Positions 28,040 through 35,191 of a stretch of DNA of 64,000 bases are shown here, in pieces. A program made the position numbers and the translations under genes. The DNA lies in assembly GCA_031546825.1 (NCBI GenBank), contig JAVBJU010000031.1, forward strand, positions 1 through 64,000. The letters run 5' to 3'. Every line of letters starts with the position of its first letter. Position 1 is the first letter of the stretch. Below the pieces are notes generated by a model. The model had not been told where the DNA came from, ran no database searches, and saw only the letters and a program-made list of their open reading frames with translations. The stretch is from Hohaiivirga sp031546825 (lineage in GTDB: Bacteria > Pseudomonadota > Alphaproteobacteria > Rhizobiales > Beijerinckiaceae).

Positions 28040-28789
28040 ATGCTGAAAGTTCTCACCTATAATGTTCACCGCTTCGTCGGGCTTGACCGCCGGACGATGC
28101 CGGAACGGGCGGCTGGCGTCATTGCGGCGACCGGCGCGCAAGTGGTTGCACTTCAGGAAGTCAAGGCGGGCCGTCTGCATAATGGTGGCGAGAACCGTGC
28201 CGAGGCGCTGGCCGAAATGCTTGGCATGACGTTGTATTTTCAGCCGACCACGCGCATTTTTGGTGAACAGCTTGGACTAGCCATCCTGACCTCACTGCCG
28301 TCGCGGCGCATCAAGGGTGAACGCTTACCGAGCATTTCACCAAACGGTGGTATTTCCAAACGATCCGCCCTGTGGGTGGAGGTCGATCACGAGGGCCAAA
28401 CGGTTCAGGTCATCAATGCCCACCTGTCGCTGCGACCCAATGAACGCCTGATGCAGGCCGAGGCGTTACTTGGCGCGGAGTGGCTGGGCTCGAAAAGCTG
28501 CCACAGTCCGGCGCTGCTGATGGGCGATTTCAATGCCGCGCCGACCTCTCGCTCCTATAAGCTGTTCTGCTCTGAGCTCAAGGATGCGCAATTGATGACC
28601 CGAGCCGGTATCGCGCGCCCGACCTTCCATTCGCGGATGCCATTGGTGCGGCTTGATCACATCTTTTTGCGGGGCGAGGGCCTGACAGTGCGCAAGGCGC
28701 GGCCCGTGCGCTCCGCCCTGACCCGCACCACTTCCGATCATCTGCCGCTCACTGCGGATATCGAGATCACCCCGGTTTCCCAAGGCTGA
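28040..28789 (+). CDS. Endonuclease/exonuclease/phosphatase family protein
   Basis: A 249-residue Mg-dependent EEP-fold enzyme. Motifs in order: LTYNVHRFVG, VALQEVKAG with the metal Glu, VINAHLSLRPNERL, LMGDFNAAPTS with the catalytic Asp-Asn pair, VRLDHIFL and TSDHLPLTADI with the Asp-His pair. The family covers DNases, phosphatases and phospholipases, so the substrate is open. No signal peptide is visible, so it is probably cytosolic. It precedes a glycosyltransferase by 83 bases and may be cotranscribed with it. Confidence 0.85.
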   Translation: MLKVLTYNVHRFVGLDRRTMPERAAGVIAATGAQVVALQEVKAGRLHNGGENRAEALAEMLGMTLYFQPTTRIFGEQLGLAILTSLPSRRIKGERLPSISPNGGISKRSALWVEVDHEGQTVQVINAHLSLRPNERLMQAEALLGAEWLGSKSCHSPALLMGDFNAAPTSRSYKLFCSELKDAQLMTRAGIARPTFHSRMPLVRLDHIFLRGEGLTVRKARPVRSALTRTTSDHLPLTADIEITPVSQG

Positions 28790-28872
28790 GCGCTGGAATT
28801 GATCCCGCTTTCAGGAAAAAACTTGCATCCATCCGCGTGCAACGGTAGCCAAGGTGCCGACGAGGCAGACGA

Positions 28873-29643
28873 ATGTTACCGATTTCCATCTTCTTTATCA
28901 CTCTGAATGAAGCTGACCGGCTTGGCGAGGCCATCCGTGCGGTGCAGCATTTGTCCGATGATATCGTCGTGGTTGATTCAGGCTCGACCGATGGCACGCA
29001 AGATATTGCCGAGAAACTCGGGGCAAGGGTCATTTTCAACAAATGGCCGGGCTATGGCCCGCAAAAGCGCTTTGCTGAAGAGCAGTGCCGCCATGGCTGG
29101 CTTCTGAATATTGATGCCGATGAGGTTGTGACCCCGGCACTTTCCCGCGAAATCGAGCAGCTTTTTGCCCATGGTGAACCAGGGATAAAGGCCTATGGCC
29201 TGCCCATCGTCGAGATATTTCCCGGTGAGGAGGAGCCACACGCGTGGGCCTATTCCCTGGCACCCGTGCGGCTTTATCATCGTGATGCCGGGCGTTATTC
29301 GCCGTCCATCGTCCATGACCGCGTCGAGCTTAATCCGGGCGTGCAAACGAAGCGGCTCAGGGGTCGTGTCCACCACCGTTCAGTGCGCTCCCTCGGCGCC
29401 CAGATCGAAAAGCTCAACCGCTATACCGAGCAGCAGGCGGTTGACCTTGAGGCGCGCGGCGTCACCATTCCAACGTGGCGCATTTTTTTCGAATTGCCTG
29501 CTGCTTTTCTCAAAGCCTATTTCGGCCGTCGCCATTTTGTGCGCGGCACCTATGGCTTCCTCACCGCGATGAACTACGCCATTGCCCGCCACATGCGCCT
29601 GGCCAAGCACTTCGAGCGCCGTCTGCTGAAAAAGGATGAGTAA
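28873..29643 (+). CDS. Glycosyltransferase family 2, WaaE/KdtX-like
   Basis: A 256-residue GT-A enzyme: ISIFFITLNEADRLGEAIRA, then VVVDSGSTDGTQDIA and LLNIDADEVVTPALSREI, the last with the metal-binding Asp-x-Asp. The sequence after it (a PGY-containing stretch near 29046 and RLYHRDAGRYSP) resembles the group of GT2 enzymes that add glucose to the lipopolysaccharide inner core. Acceptor and sugar are inferred only from family likeness. Its stop abuts the converging GST gene. Confidence 0.85.
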   Translation: MLPISIFFITLNEADRLGEAIRAVQHLSDDIVVVDSGSTDGTQDIAEKLGARVIFNKWPGYGPQKRFAEEQCRHGWLLNIDADEVVTPALSREIEQLFAHGEPGIKAYGLPIVEIFPGEEEPHAWAYSLAPVRLYHRDAGRYSPSIVHDRVELNPGVQTKRLRGRVHHRSVRSLGAQIEKLNRYTEQQAVDLEARGVTIPTWRIFFELPAAFLKAYFGRRHFVRGTYGFLTAMNYAIARHMRLAKHFERRLLKKDE

Positions 29644-30255
29644 TCACGCCTGTGCGCTGGGGCGCTCCGAAATATCCTTGAGCCAGCGTTCGAGATGCGT
29701 CAGTTCCGATGATACCTTGAGGCGGGCAGGGCGCATGAAGTCGATGGCCACAAGCGCCGTGATATCGGCCACGCTGTAAGCATCTCCCGCCACGAAGCGA
29801 TAATTCTTCAATTGCCCATTGAGGATTTCTAGCCCGGCTGCCACACGGGGCCGGTTGACGTCAGCCCATTCCGCGATTTGTGGCTTTTCCATCTCCGCCA
29901 TGGCGGGGTGGCTGTGGCGGAAAACCTGCATGATGGGCAAAAACACCCCGAACTCCATCCGCCTCTGCCACATATCGACCATCACCCGCTCGGTGGACGA
30001 CGCGCCAAACAGCGCTGGTTTCGGGTACAACTCCTCAAAAAAACGGCAGATGGCGAGGGATTCGGTAACAACCGTGCCATCGTCGAGCTTGAGCGCAGGC
30101 ACCTGCCGAAACGGATTAATACGGGTGAACGCCGGATCGCGATGCTCGTTCTTGGCGAGATCAACGGTTTTTGTCGGAACCTCAATGCCCTTCTCAGCAA
30201 GGAAAATACGGACACGGCGGGAATTGGGTGTGACGGGGGATTGATAAAGTTTCAT
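29644..30255 (-). CDS. Glutathione S-transferase family protein
   Basis: A 203-residue two-domain GST from ATG 30255 (MKLYQSPVTPNSRRVRIFLA). The thioredoxin-like half has the conserved cis-Pro and Glu-Ser glutathione site (NPFRQVPALKLDDG, VVTESLAICRFFEE); the helical half follows with AGDAYSVADITALVAIDF. The catalytic position near residue 9 is Thr or Ser rather than Tyr, as in many bacterial GSTs of the theta/beta-related groups. The substrate is unknown. An in-frame upstream start at 30318 is not conserved. Confidence 0.9.
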   Translation of the reverse strand: MKLYQSPVTPNSRRVRIFLAEKGIEVPTKTVDLAKNEHRDPAFTRINPFRQVPALKLDDGTVVTESLAICRFFEELYPKPALFGASSTERVMVDMWQRRMEFGVFLPIMQVFRHSHPAMAEMEKPQIAEWADVNRPRVAAGLEILNGQLKNYRFVAGDAYSVADITALVAIDFMRPARLKVSSELTHLERWLKDISERPSAQA

Positions 30256-30330
30256 CGCGGCACCTTCCGTCTGGAGATGCCCAAGATTTGCACAGCGCAT
30301 GGCAAATGCAAACAGCAAATGCCGCGCTCT

Positions 30331-31341
30331 TCACAGCCACCCGGTAATCTTCTGACAGCCCCGTTTGGCGGCTTCCTTTTCATCGAGCACATAGCGCCCT
30401 TTGCAGGCGAAGGCCGTTGGTGGCGTGCGGGCTTTTTCGAAACGGTCGTAGCCCGTCTTGAGATCGGTCCAGAAGCTGTACCACGGGCTCGTCTCTTGGG
30501 CCTTGAGGGCCTTGACCGTCATGCGAAACGGGAAGATGTGAACCGGTATTGCTTTCTGCCCCCCATTGAGCGCAGCCTCGACGATGGGGTAAATCTCGGC
30601 GATTGCGGTGTTTGTCATGGCGTAGCAGCCAACTGACGCGCAGGCGCCGTGGACCATGAGCGCCGAGCCGGTACGGCCCAACTGGGCATCAAAGGCGTTG
30701 GGATAACCGATGTTGAAAGCACGATGATAGGCCGAGTTCGGGTTTAGCTGCTTTTTCGTGACCGCATAAAACCCTTCGGGTGCTTGAGAGTCTCCGACGA
30801 TTTGCTTCGGGCCAAGGGCACCTGACCAGGCGCAGATCGGGTATTTTTTGACAAACCGATAGCGGCCCTCATGGCGCGTCCACAGTTCCAGCACGTTTTC
30901 GCGTTTGAAAATGCGAATGAAGATCGGGCTGCCTTTCGCCATTTGGCTCAAGCTGAGTTCCGGCTGCGGCTCGTCCGAAATGGGCGGGCGTGGGCGGCGC
31001 GGTGGTAACGGGGCCGGAAGACCTGACAGGTCGATGGTGGGTTGCTCGGGTGGCTCGGGTGGCTCGGGTGCTGCGACCTCCGGCGTGGCTGGTGTGGAGG
31101 GAACAACTGGCACGGGTGGCGGTTCGGGCAATGCAGGCTGTGCAGTCTCCGGCTGGGCTGGCACCACCGGGGTGGGCGCAGAAGGTGCGGCGGTGCGTGC
31201 CTGCTCCTGTCGGGGTGGTTGCTCGGCAACGGTTATGCGTGGCGCGACCAATTGCGGCGGCGCGGACGAATGGGTAAAGAGCGTTATAACGCCCGTGACT
31301 GCGCATAGGATGAGAATGGCGAGAGCAAAAATGCGTTTCAT
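30331..31341 (-). CDS. L,D-transpeptidase family protein (YkuD domain)
   Basis: A 336-residue protein with an N-terminal membrane segment (residues 4-24, FALAILILCAVTGVITLF) and a Pro/Glu/Ala-rich linker of about 100 residues that should span the periplasm or cell wall. The C-terminal YkuD-like domain follows. The catalytic signature H-G-x5-G-C is seen as MVHGACASVGCYAMTN. The domain resembles the ErfK/YafK branch, whose members cross-link peptidoglycan or cut the lipoprotein link. The linker gives a low-complexity shadow on the other strand. Confidence 0.88.
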   Translation of the reverse strand: MKRIFALAILILCAVTGVITLFTHSSAPPQLVAPRITVAEQPPRQEQARTAAPSAPTPVVPAQPETAQPALPEPPPVPVVPSTPATPEVAAPEPPEPPEQPTIDLSGLPAPLPPRRPRPPISDEPQPELSLSQMAKGSPIFIRIFKRENVLELWTRHEGRYRFVKKYPICAWSGALGPKQIVGDSQAPEGFYAVTKKQLNPNSAYHRAFNIGYPNAFDAQLGRTGSALMVHGACASVGCYAMTNTAIAEIYPIVEAALNGGQKAIPVHIFPFRMTVKALKAQETSPWYSFWTDLKTGYDRFEKARTPPTAFACKGRYVLDEKEAAKRGCQKITGWL

Positions 31342-31427
31342 GGTGCCATACGGAAAATGATCGGCGTTGTTCCGCTATAGCCGCCCTTTGGTTAAAGTGT
31401 GGCAAACAGAACGCTAAGGAAAACTAA

Positions 31428-32270
31428 ATGACAGATGGCGTGACACAGTGTGAGCGGAGCATCGACCCCGCGATGGATGGCGAGATCGTCGGAGCCATCG
31501 ACGCACGTCTTGATGCGGTACAACGGGAGCATAATGTGTGCATTCCGCTGGCAATCGAGAGTGGCAGCCGCGCCTGGGGCTTTCCGTCTCCGGATAGCGA
31601 CTACGATTGCCGTTTTGTGTTCATCCGCCCTGAGCAGGAGTATCTGACGCCGTGGACCCCGCGCGATGTCATTGAGACGCCGCTTGACGCGGTTTTTGAT
31701 GTCAACGGCTGGGATATCGGCAAAGCGGTGAAACTGATGGCGGGCGGCAACGCCGTCATCATGGAATGGCTGACCTCGAAGATTGTCTATCGGGTCGACG
31801 CCGCATTCAGAACAGATTTTCTGGCGCTGGCTGACCAGATCGTTGAGCGCGAAGCGTTGGCTTATCACTACATTTCGCTCGGACGTGAGATGCATAAACG
31901 GCTTGCCGCGCAGGGTGAGGACGTTCAGCAGAAGAAGATTTTTTATTCCTTGCGCCCAGCCATGGCCCTGCGTTGGCTGCGCCTGCATGAAGCGCGTGCG
32001 GTGCCGCCCATGCATTTCCCCACATTGATGGAGCACTGCGATCTGCACGCTGATCTCGCTGGCGAGATCAACGAATTGCTGGTCCGCAAAGCCGTGACCC
32101 GGGAACTTGGTACGGCACCGGTTCCGCCGTTGATTGCCGCTTTCACGCTCCAGGAATTTTCCCTTGCGGAAACGCTGTTCGCCACCCGTGGCCGCGCCCG
32201 CAGCGGTCCGCCAAACCGCGAAGCTGAAGCGTTTTTCCGCGATATCATTCGCCGCTTCGGGCCTGCCTGA
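31428..32270 (+). CDS. Predicted nucleotidyltransferase (COG3541 / YcgL, PF10127 type)
   Basis: A 280-residue protein with the polymerase-beta-type motif in IESGSRAWGFPSPDSDYDCR: Gly-Ser, then Asp-x-Asp. A helical C-terminal half follows that includes ISLGREMHKRL and SLRPAMALRWL. Members of this family are found alone in many genomes and in phages (RlaP in T4 cutting or modifying RNA ligase substrates is the named relative). The bacterial substrate is not known. It is divergent from the L,D-transpeptidase gene. No HEPN partner gene lies nearby, which argues against a classic MNT-HEPN toxin pair. Confidence 0.8.
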   Translation: MTDGVTQCERSIDPAMDGEIVGAIDARLDAVQREHNVCIPLAIESGSRAWGFPSPDSDYDCRFVFIRPEQEYLTPWTPRDVIETPLDAVFDVNGWDIGKAVKLMAGGNAVIMEWLTSKIVYRVDAAFRTDFLALADQIVEREALAYHYISLGREMHKRLAAQGEDVQQKKIFYSLRPAMALRWLRLHEARAVPPMHFPTLMEHCDLHADLAGEINELLVRKAVTRELGTAPVPPLIAAFTLQEFSLAETLFATRGRARSGPPNREAEAFFRDIIRRFGPA

Positions 32271-32366
32271 AGCGGGCTCCAGGCGAGTTCCCTCGCGTGG
32301 GTCAGGGTGATATCAGTAGCGTTATAACGGCAAGCGCCGAGTCGTGCCTTGCTTCAGGAGCTTTTC

Positions 32367-33503
32367 ATGTCCACCTCGAAACTGCCGCCGCAACACATGC
32401 TTGATGCCATTCGCGTCTGGGTTGAGACCGAAAGCCCGACTTCATCCGCCGAAGGCGTCAATGCCATGATGGATCTGGTAGAGAAGGAAGTGGCCGGGCT
32501 GCCGGTGCTGATCGAACGGTTCAGCGGGCAGGATGGGCTCGGCGATATCGTGGTGCTGCGCGCCGGGCCAGACAATGGCGAGAAGGCGGTGCTACTGCTG
32601 TCGCATCTCGACACCGTGCACCCGTTGGGCACGCTGGCCGAAGACCTGCCGTGGCAGATCGACGGCGACCGCGTCTACGGCCCCGGCATCTATGACATGA
32701 AGGCCAGTGCCTATATTGCCCTGCAAGCCTTCAAGCAGGCGATTTTCAATGGTGGATTGAAACGCCCGCTCATCCATGTTTTCACGCCCGATGAGGAAAT
32801 CGGCAGTCCCATGAGCCGGGCGTTGATTGAGACGCTTGCCGAAAAATCTGCCCATGTGCTGGTGACGGAACCGTCGCGGGGACAGGGCAGAGTGGTGACA
32901 TCACGCAAAGGCGTCGGCCAGTTCAACGTGATGGTGGAGGGCAAGCCATCCCACGCCGGGAGTTTCCATGAAGAGGGCGTCAGCGCCGTCAATGAAGCCG
33001 CGCGGCAAATCCTCGATATTGCCGCTATGACCGATTACACGGCAGGCGTCACCACCAATGTGGGCCTGCTTTCCGGGGGCACCGCTGCCAATGTGGTGGC
33101 GCAATATTGTGCTTTCCAGGTTGATCTGCGTGTGACGAATGTGGCCGATGGCGAGGCGTTTTCTGAAAAGTTACTGGCGCTGAAAGCCCATGACCCAAAT
33201 GCCAAGGTGATGGTCGAAGGCGGCATGAACCGCCCGCCTTTTGAGCGCAGCGCAGCGGTGGCCGCGCTTTACGATGTCATCCGCGAAGTGGGAACCGAGC
33301 TTGGTCAGGATATCGGCGAGGTTGCGCGCGTTGGCGGCGGCTCGGACGGCAATTTCACGGCTGCGCTCGGCATTGCGACTGTGGATGGCCTCGGCGTTGA
33401 CGGCGCAGGTATGCACACGCTCAACGAATATATCGAGCTGTCATCGCTTGAACCGCGCCGGATGCTGCTACAACGACTGCTGGAGCGGCTGGCGGGCGCG
33501 TAG
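32367..33503 (+). CDS. M20 family metallopeptidase, glutamate carboxypeptidase-like
   Basis: A 378-residue zinc peptidase from ATG 32367, which has AGGAG upstream. Metal and catalytic motifs are SHLDTVHPLGT (His, Asp), GIYDMKASAYI (bridging Asp), DEEIGSPMSRALIE (catalytic Glu and metal Glu) and a C-terminal GAGMHTLNEYIE (His). An internal dimerisation domain starts near GKPSHAGSFHEEG. It resembles CPG2-type carboxypeptidases that remove C-terminal glutamate, but M20 substrates vary widely. No signal peptide is visible. Its last 36 bases overlap the tail of the opposite-strand permease. Confidence 0.9.
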   Translation: MSTSKLPPQHMLDAIRVWVETESPTSSAEGVNAMMDLVEKEVAGLPVLIERFSGQDGLGDIVVLRAGPDNGEKAVLLLSHLDTVHPLGTLAEDLPWQIDGDRVYGPGIYDMKASAYIALQAFKQAIFNGGLKRPLIHVFTPDEEIGSPMSRALIETLAEKSAHVLVTEPSRGQGRVVTSRKGVGQFNVMVEGKPSHAGSFHEEGVSAVNEAARQILDIAAMTDYTAGVTTNVGLLSGGTAANVVAQYCAFQVDLRVTNVADGEAFSEKLLALKAHDPNAKVMVEGGMNRPPFERSAAVAALYDVIREVGTELGQDIGEVARVGGGSDGNFTAALGIATVDGLGVDGAGMHTLNEYIELSSLEPRRMLLQRLLERLAGA

Positions 33504-34304
33504 GCGCGCGGTGATTTCGTCGGCGATGACAAGAATCGATGCCACCGTCAGGGCCGCAATGATGCAGACCGCCGCAAGGGGATAGTTGGGACTGGCCCGG
33601 TACTCTCGGAGATCGGCAAGAATGCCGCCCCAGCTTGGCATGGGTGGCATTACGCCCGAACCAAAAAAGTCGATCCACATCTGCGTGATTAGAGCGATGG
33701 AAAAGATCAACGCGCCCAATGTCCAATCAAGGCATGGAGTTCGCGGCGAAATAACGTGCTCAGGTGTACCTGGCGCCTGCAGCATGACAAAGATGATCGC
33801 AGGTGTCAGCGTCGCGCCGTAGGCGATTTGAGATAGAAACACTTCTCCATAAAGAGCCGACACGGCGGCAATAATCAGCCAAACGAGTAAAATAGGTGCA
33901 ATCCCGCCTACCATGAGTAACCCGAGGAGGGCGCGGCTTGGCCATCGCGATGAAAGCTGGTTTTGGGGATCAATGAAGGAGAGATAGGCGAGCGCTTTGG
34001 GAAGCCACTGGAGCCATTGTGGGGCGCGGCGGAAAAGAAGGCCGAGCGGTACCCCGATCATGAAAGCACTTGCCGTTACGATTAACGCCCGTAACAGGCT
34101 CAAGCGAGAACCAGCGAGAAGGCGGAGAAGGTTGTCGCGCCCCAGTGCATCGGTGCCGAGCAAGTGTCCTAATTGAGCAGGTGCCAAAAGTCTGTTTTCT
34201 AAATCGTGCTCCAGTGCTGCCGATAGCGGGATCATGCACGCCGCGATAATCAGTCCCAGCAAAAACAGCGCCCCCAGCACTGCGCACCAAAACCGCACCT
34301 TCAT
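33468..34304 (-). CDS. Orphan ABC permease, OppC/DppC-like, divergent
   Basis: A 278-residue protein with about five membrane segments. The N-terminal HLLGTDALGRDNLLRLLAG is the DppC/OppC hallmark. The late GSGVMPPMPSWGGILADLRE corresponds to the FLGLGVQPPTPSWG region. The cytosolic EAA loop that contacts the ATPase is poorly kept: an EHVISPRTPCLDWTLGALIF stretch stands where the usual EAA..G motif would be. No partner permease, ATPase or binding protein is adjacent. It may be a decaying or repurposed dipeptide/nickel-type permease. Confidence 0.75.
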   Translation of the reverse strand: MKVRFWCAVLGALFLLGLIIAACMIPLSAALEHDLENRLLAPAQLGHLLGTDALGRDNLLRLLAGSRLSLLRALIVTASAFMIGVPLGLLFRRAPQWLQWLPKALAYLSFIDPQNQLSSRWPSRALLGLLMVGGIAPILLVWLIIAAVSALYGEVFLSQIAYGATLTPAIIFVMLQAPGTPEHVISPRTPCLDWTLGALIFSIALITQMWIDFFGSGVMPPMPSWGGILADLREYRASPNYPLAAVCIIAALTVASILVIADEITARLRARQPLQQSL

Positions 34305-34314
34305 TCCCGTCCCC

Positions 34315-34947
34315 TCAGAAAAACGCGGCCTTCACCCCGTCGATGATAAACTGCACTGCCATGCCGGCCAGCACCATGCCGAACATGCGGCTCATGACGA
34401 TGTTGCCGGTGATGCCCAGAAGGCGTGAAACCTGCGGGGCGAGCCGGAAAACGATGTAACAGCACAGCGTGCCGAGTGCGAGCGCGCCGAGCAGTTCGCC
34501 CATATAGGTATAAGACCCCTTGGCCTGCCCGGCATAGAGAATGCACACCGTGATGGTGCCGGGGCCAGCGAGCAGCGGGATACCGAGCGGGAAGGCGGCA
34601 ACGTTGCGGATGTGGTCCTTGGTGATGGCGGTGTCGGCGGTTTGCTGTTTGCGTTCCGTGCGCCGTTCAAACACCATCTCACAGGCAATCCAGAACAGCA
34701 GAATACCGCCCGCAATGCGAAAAGCGGGCAGGCTGATGCCGAGCGCCCGCATGGCAACCTCACCACCGAGGCAGAATAGCGCCAGCACCACAAAGGCGAT
34801 GATGGTGGCGCGTTTGCTCACCGAGCGGCGCTGTTGCGCGCTCATGCCCTGCGTCAGCGACAGGAAAACCGGCGCGAGCGCAATCGGGTCGAGGGTCACA
34901 AGCAGCGTGACCAGAGCGGAGGTGAAACTATCGAAAGACATTGCCAT
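34315..34947 (-). CDS. MarC family membrane protein
   Basis: A 210-residue integral membrane protein with six helices. ATG 34947 gives MAMSFDSFTSALVTLLVTLDPIALAP, the usual MarC N-terminus; an in-frame ATG at 34941 is equally possible, while the frame to 35253 adds nothing conserved. The NVAAFPLGIPLLAGPGTIT motif is diagnostic. Despite the name, MarC proteins are not shown to confer multiple resistance, and their function is unknown. It ends ten bases before the permease gene on the same strand and is divergent from gyrA. Confidence 0.9.
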   Translation of the reverse strand: MAMSFDSFTSALVTLLVTLDPIALAPVFLSLTQGMSAQQRRSVSKRATIIAFVVLALFCLGGEVAMRALGISLPAFRIAGGILLFWIACEMVFERRTERKQQTADTAITKDHIRNVAAFPLGIPLLAGPGTITVCILYAGQAKGSYTYMGELLGALALGTLCCYIVFRLAPQVSRLLGITGNIVMSRMFGMVLAGMAVQFIIDGVKAAFF

Positions 34948-35049
34948 ACCAGATGGAGGGATTGGACCAATATATGGCCCATTCCCGGAGGCTTGGCGAG
35001 TGTTGTTTCGCGCATCGCTCCCATTGGGGTTTTGTGCGTGCCTTATCCC

Positions 35050-35172
35050 ATGGAAAAGCCCTTTAATTGCTTGAAATCCGCCGCCGTATCCCGCAACAAG
35101 AAAGCCTGTCCAAATTGCGATTCGTCGCAGGTTTCCGCCGTGGTGGAAATGATGGGCCGAGAGTACATTTGA
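35050..35172 (+). CDS. Possible 40-residue zinc-ribbon-like protein upstream of gyrA
   Basis: A short frame of 40 codons from ATG 35050 to TGA 35172, ending 19 bases before the gyrA start. It encodes KKACPNCDSSQVSAVVEMMG near its end, a Cys-x2-Cys knuckle like half of a zinc ribbon, plus one earlier Cys. No clear ribosome site precedes it. It could be a real leader-like small gene or a chance frame in the gyrA 5' region. Confidence is low. Confidence 0.25.
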   Translation: MEKPFNCLKSAAVSRNKKACPNCDSSQVSAVVEMMGREYI

Positions 35173-35191
35173 ACGCGTAGAAGGACCGAAC

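Noticed and set aside
30905..31360. Gly-rich plus-strand frames with tandem GGSGG-like codons
   Set aside because: They are the complement of the Pro/Glu-rich linker of the L,D-transpeptidase, not a separate repeat protein.
31428..32270. Toxin-antitoxin pair of the MNT-HEPN type
   Set aside because: No HEPN-domain gene is adjacent on either side, and the protein is longer than minimal nucleotidyltransferase antitoxins.
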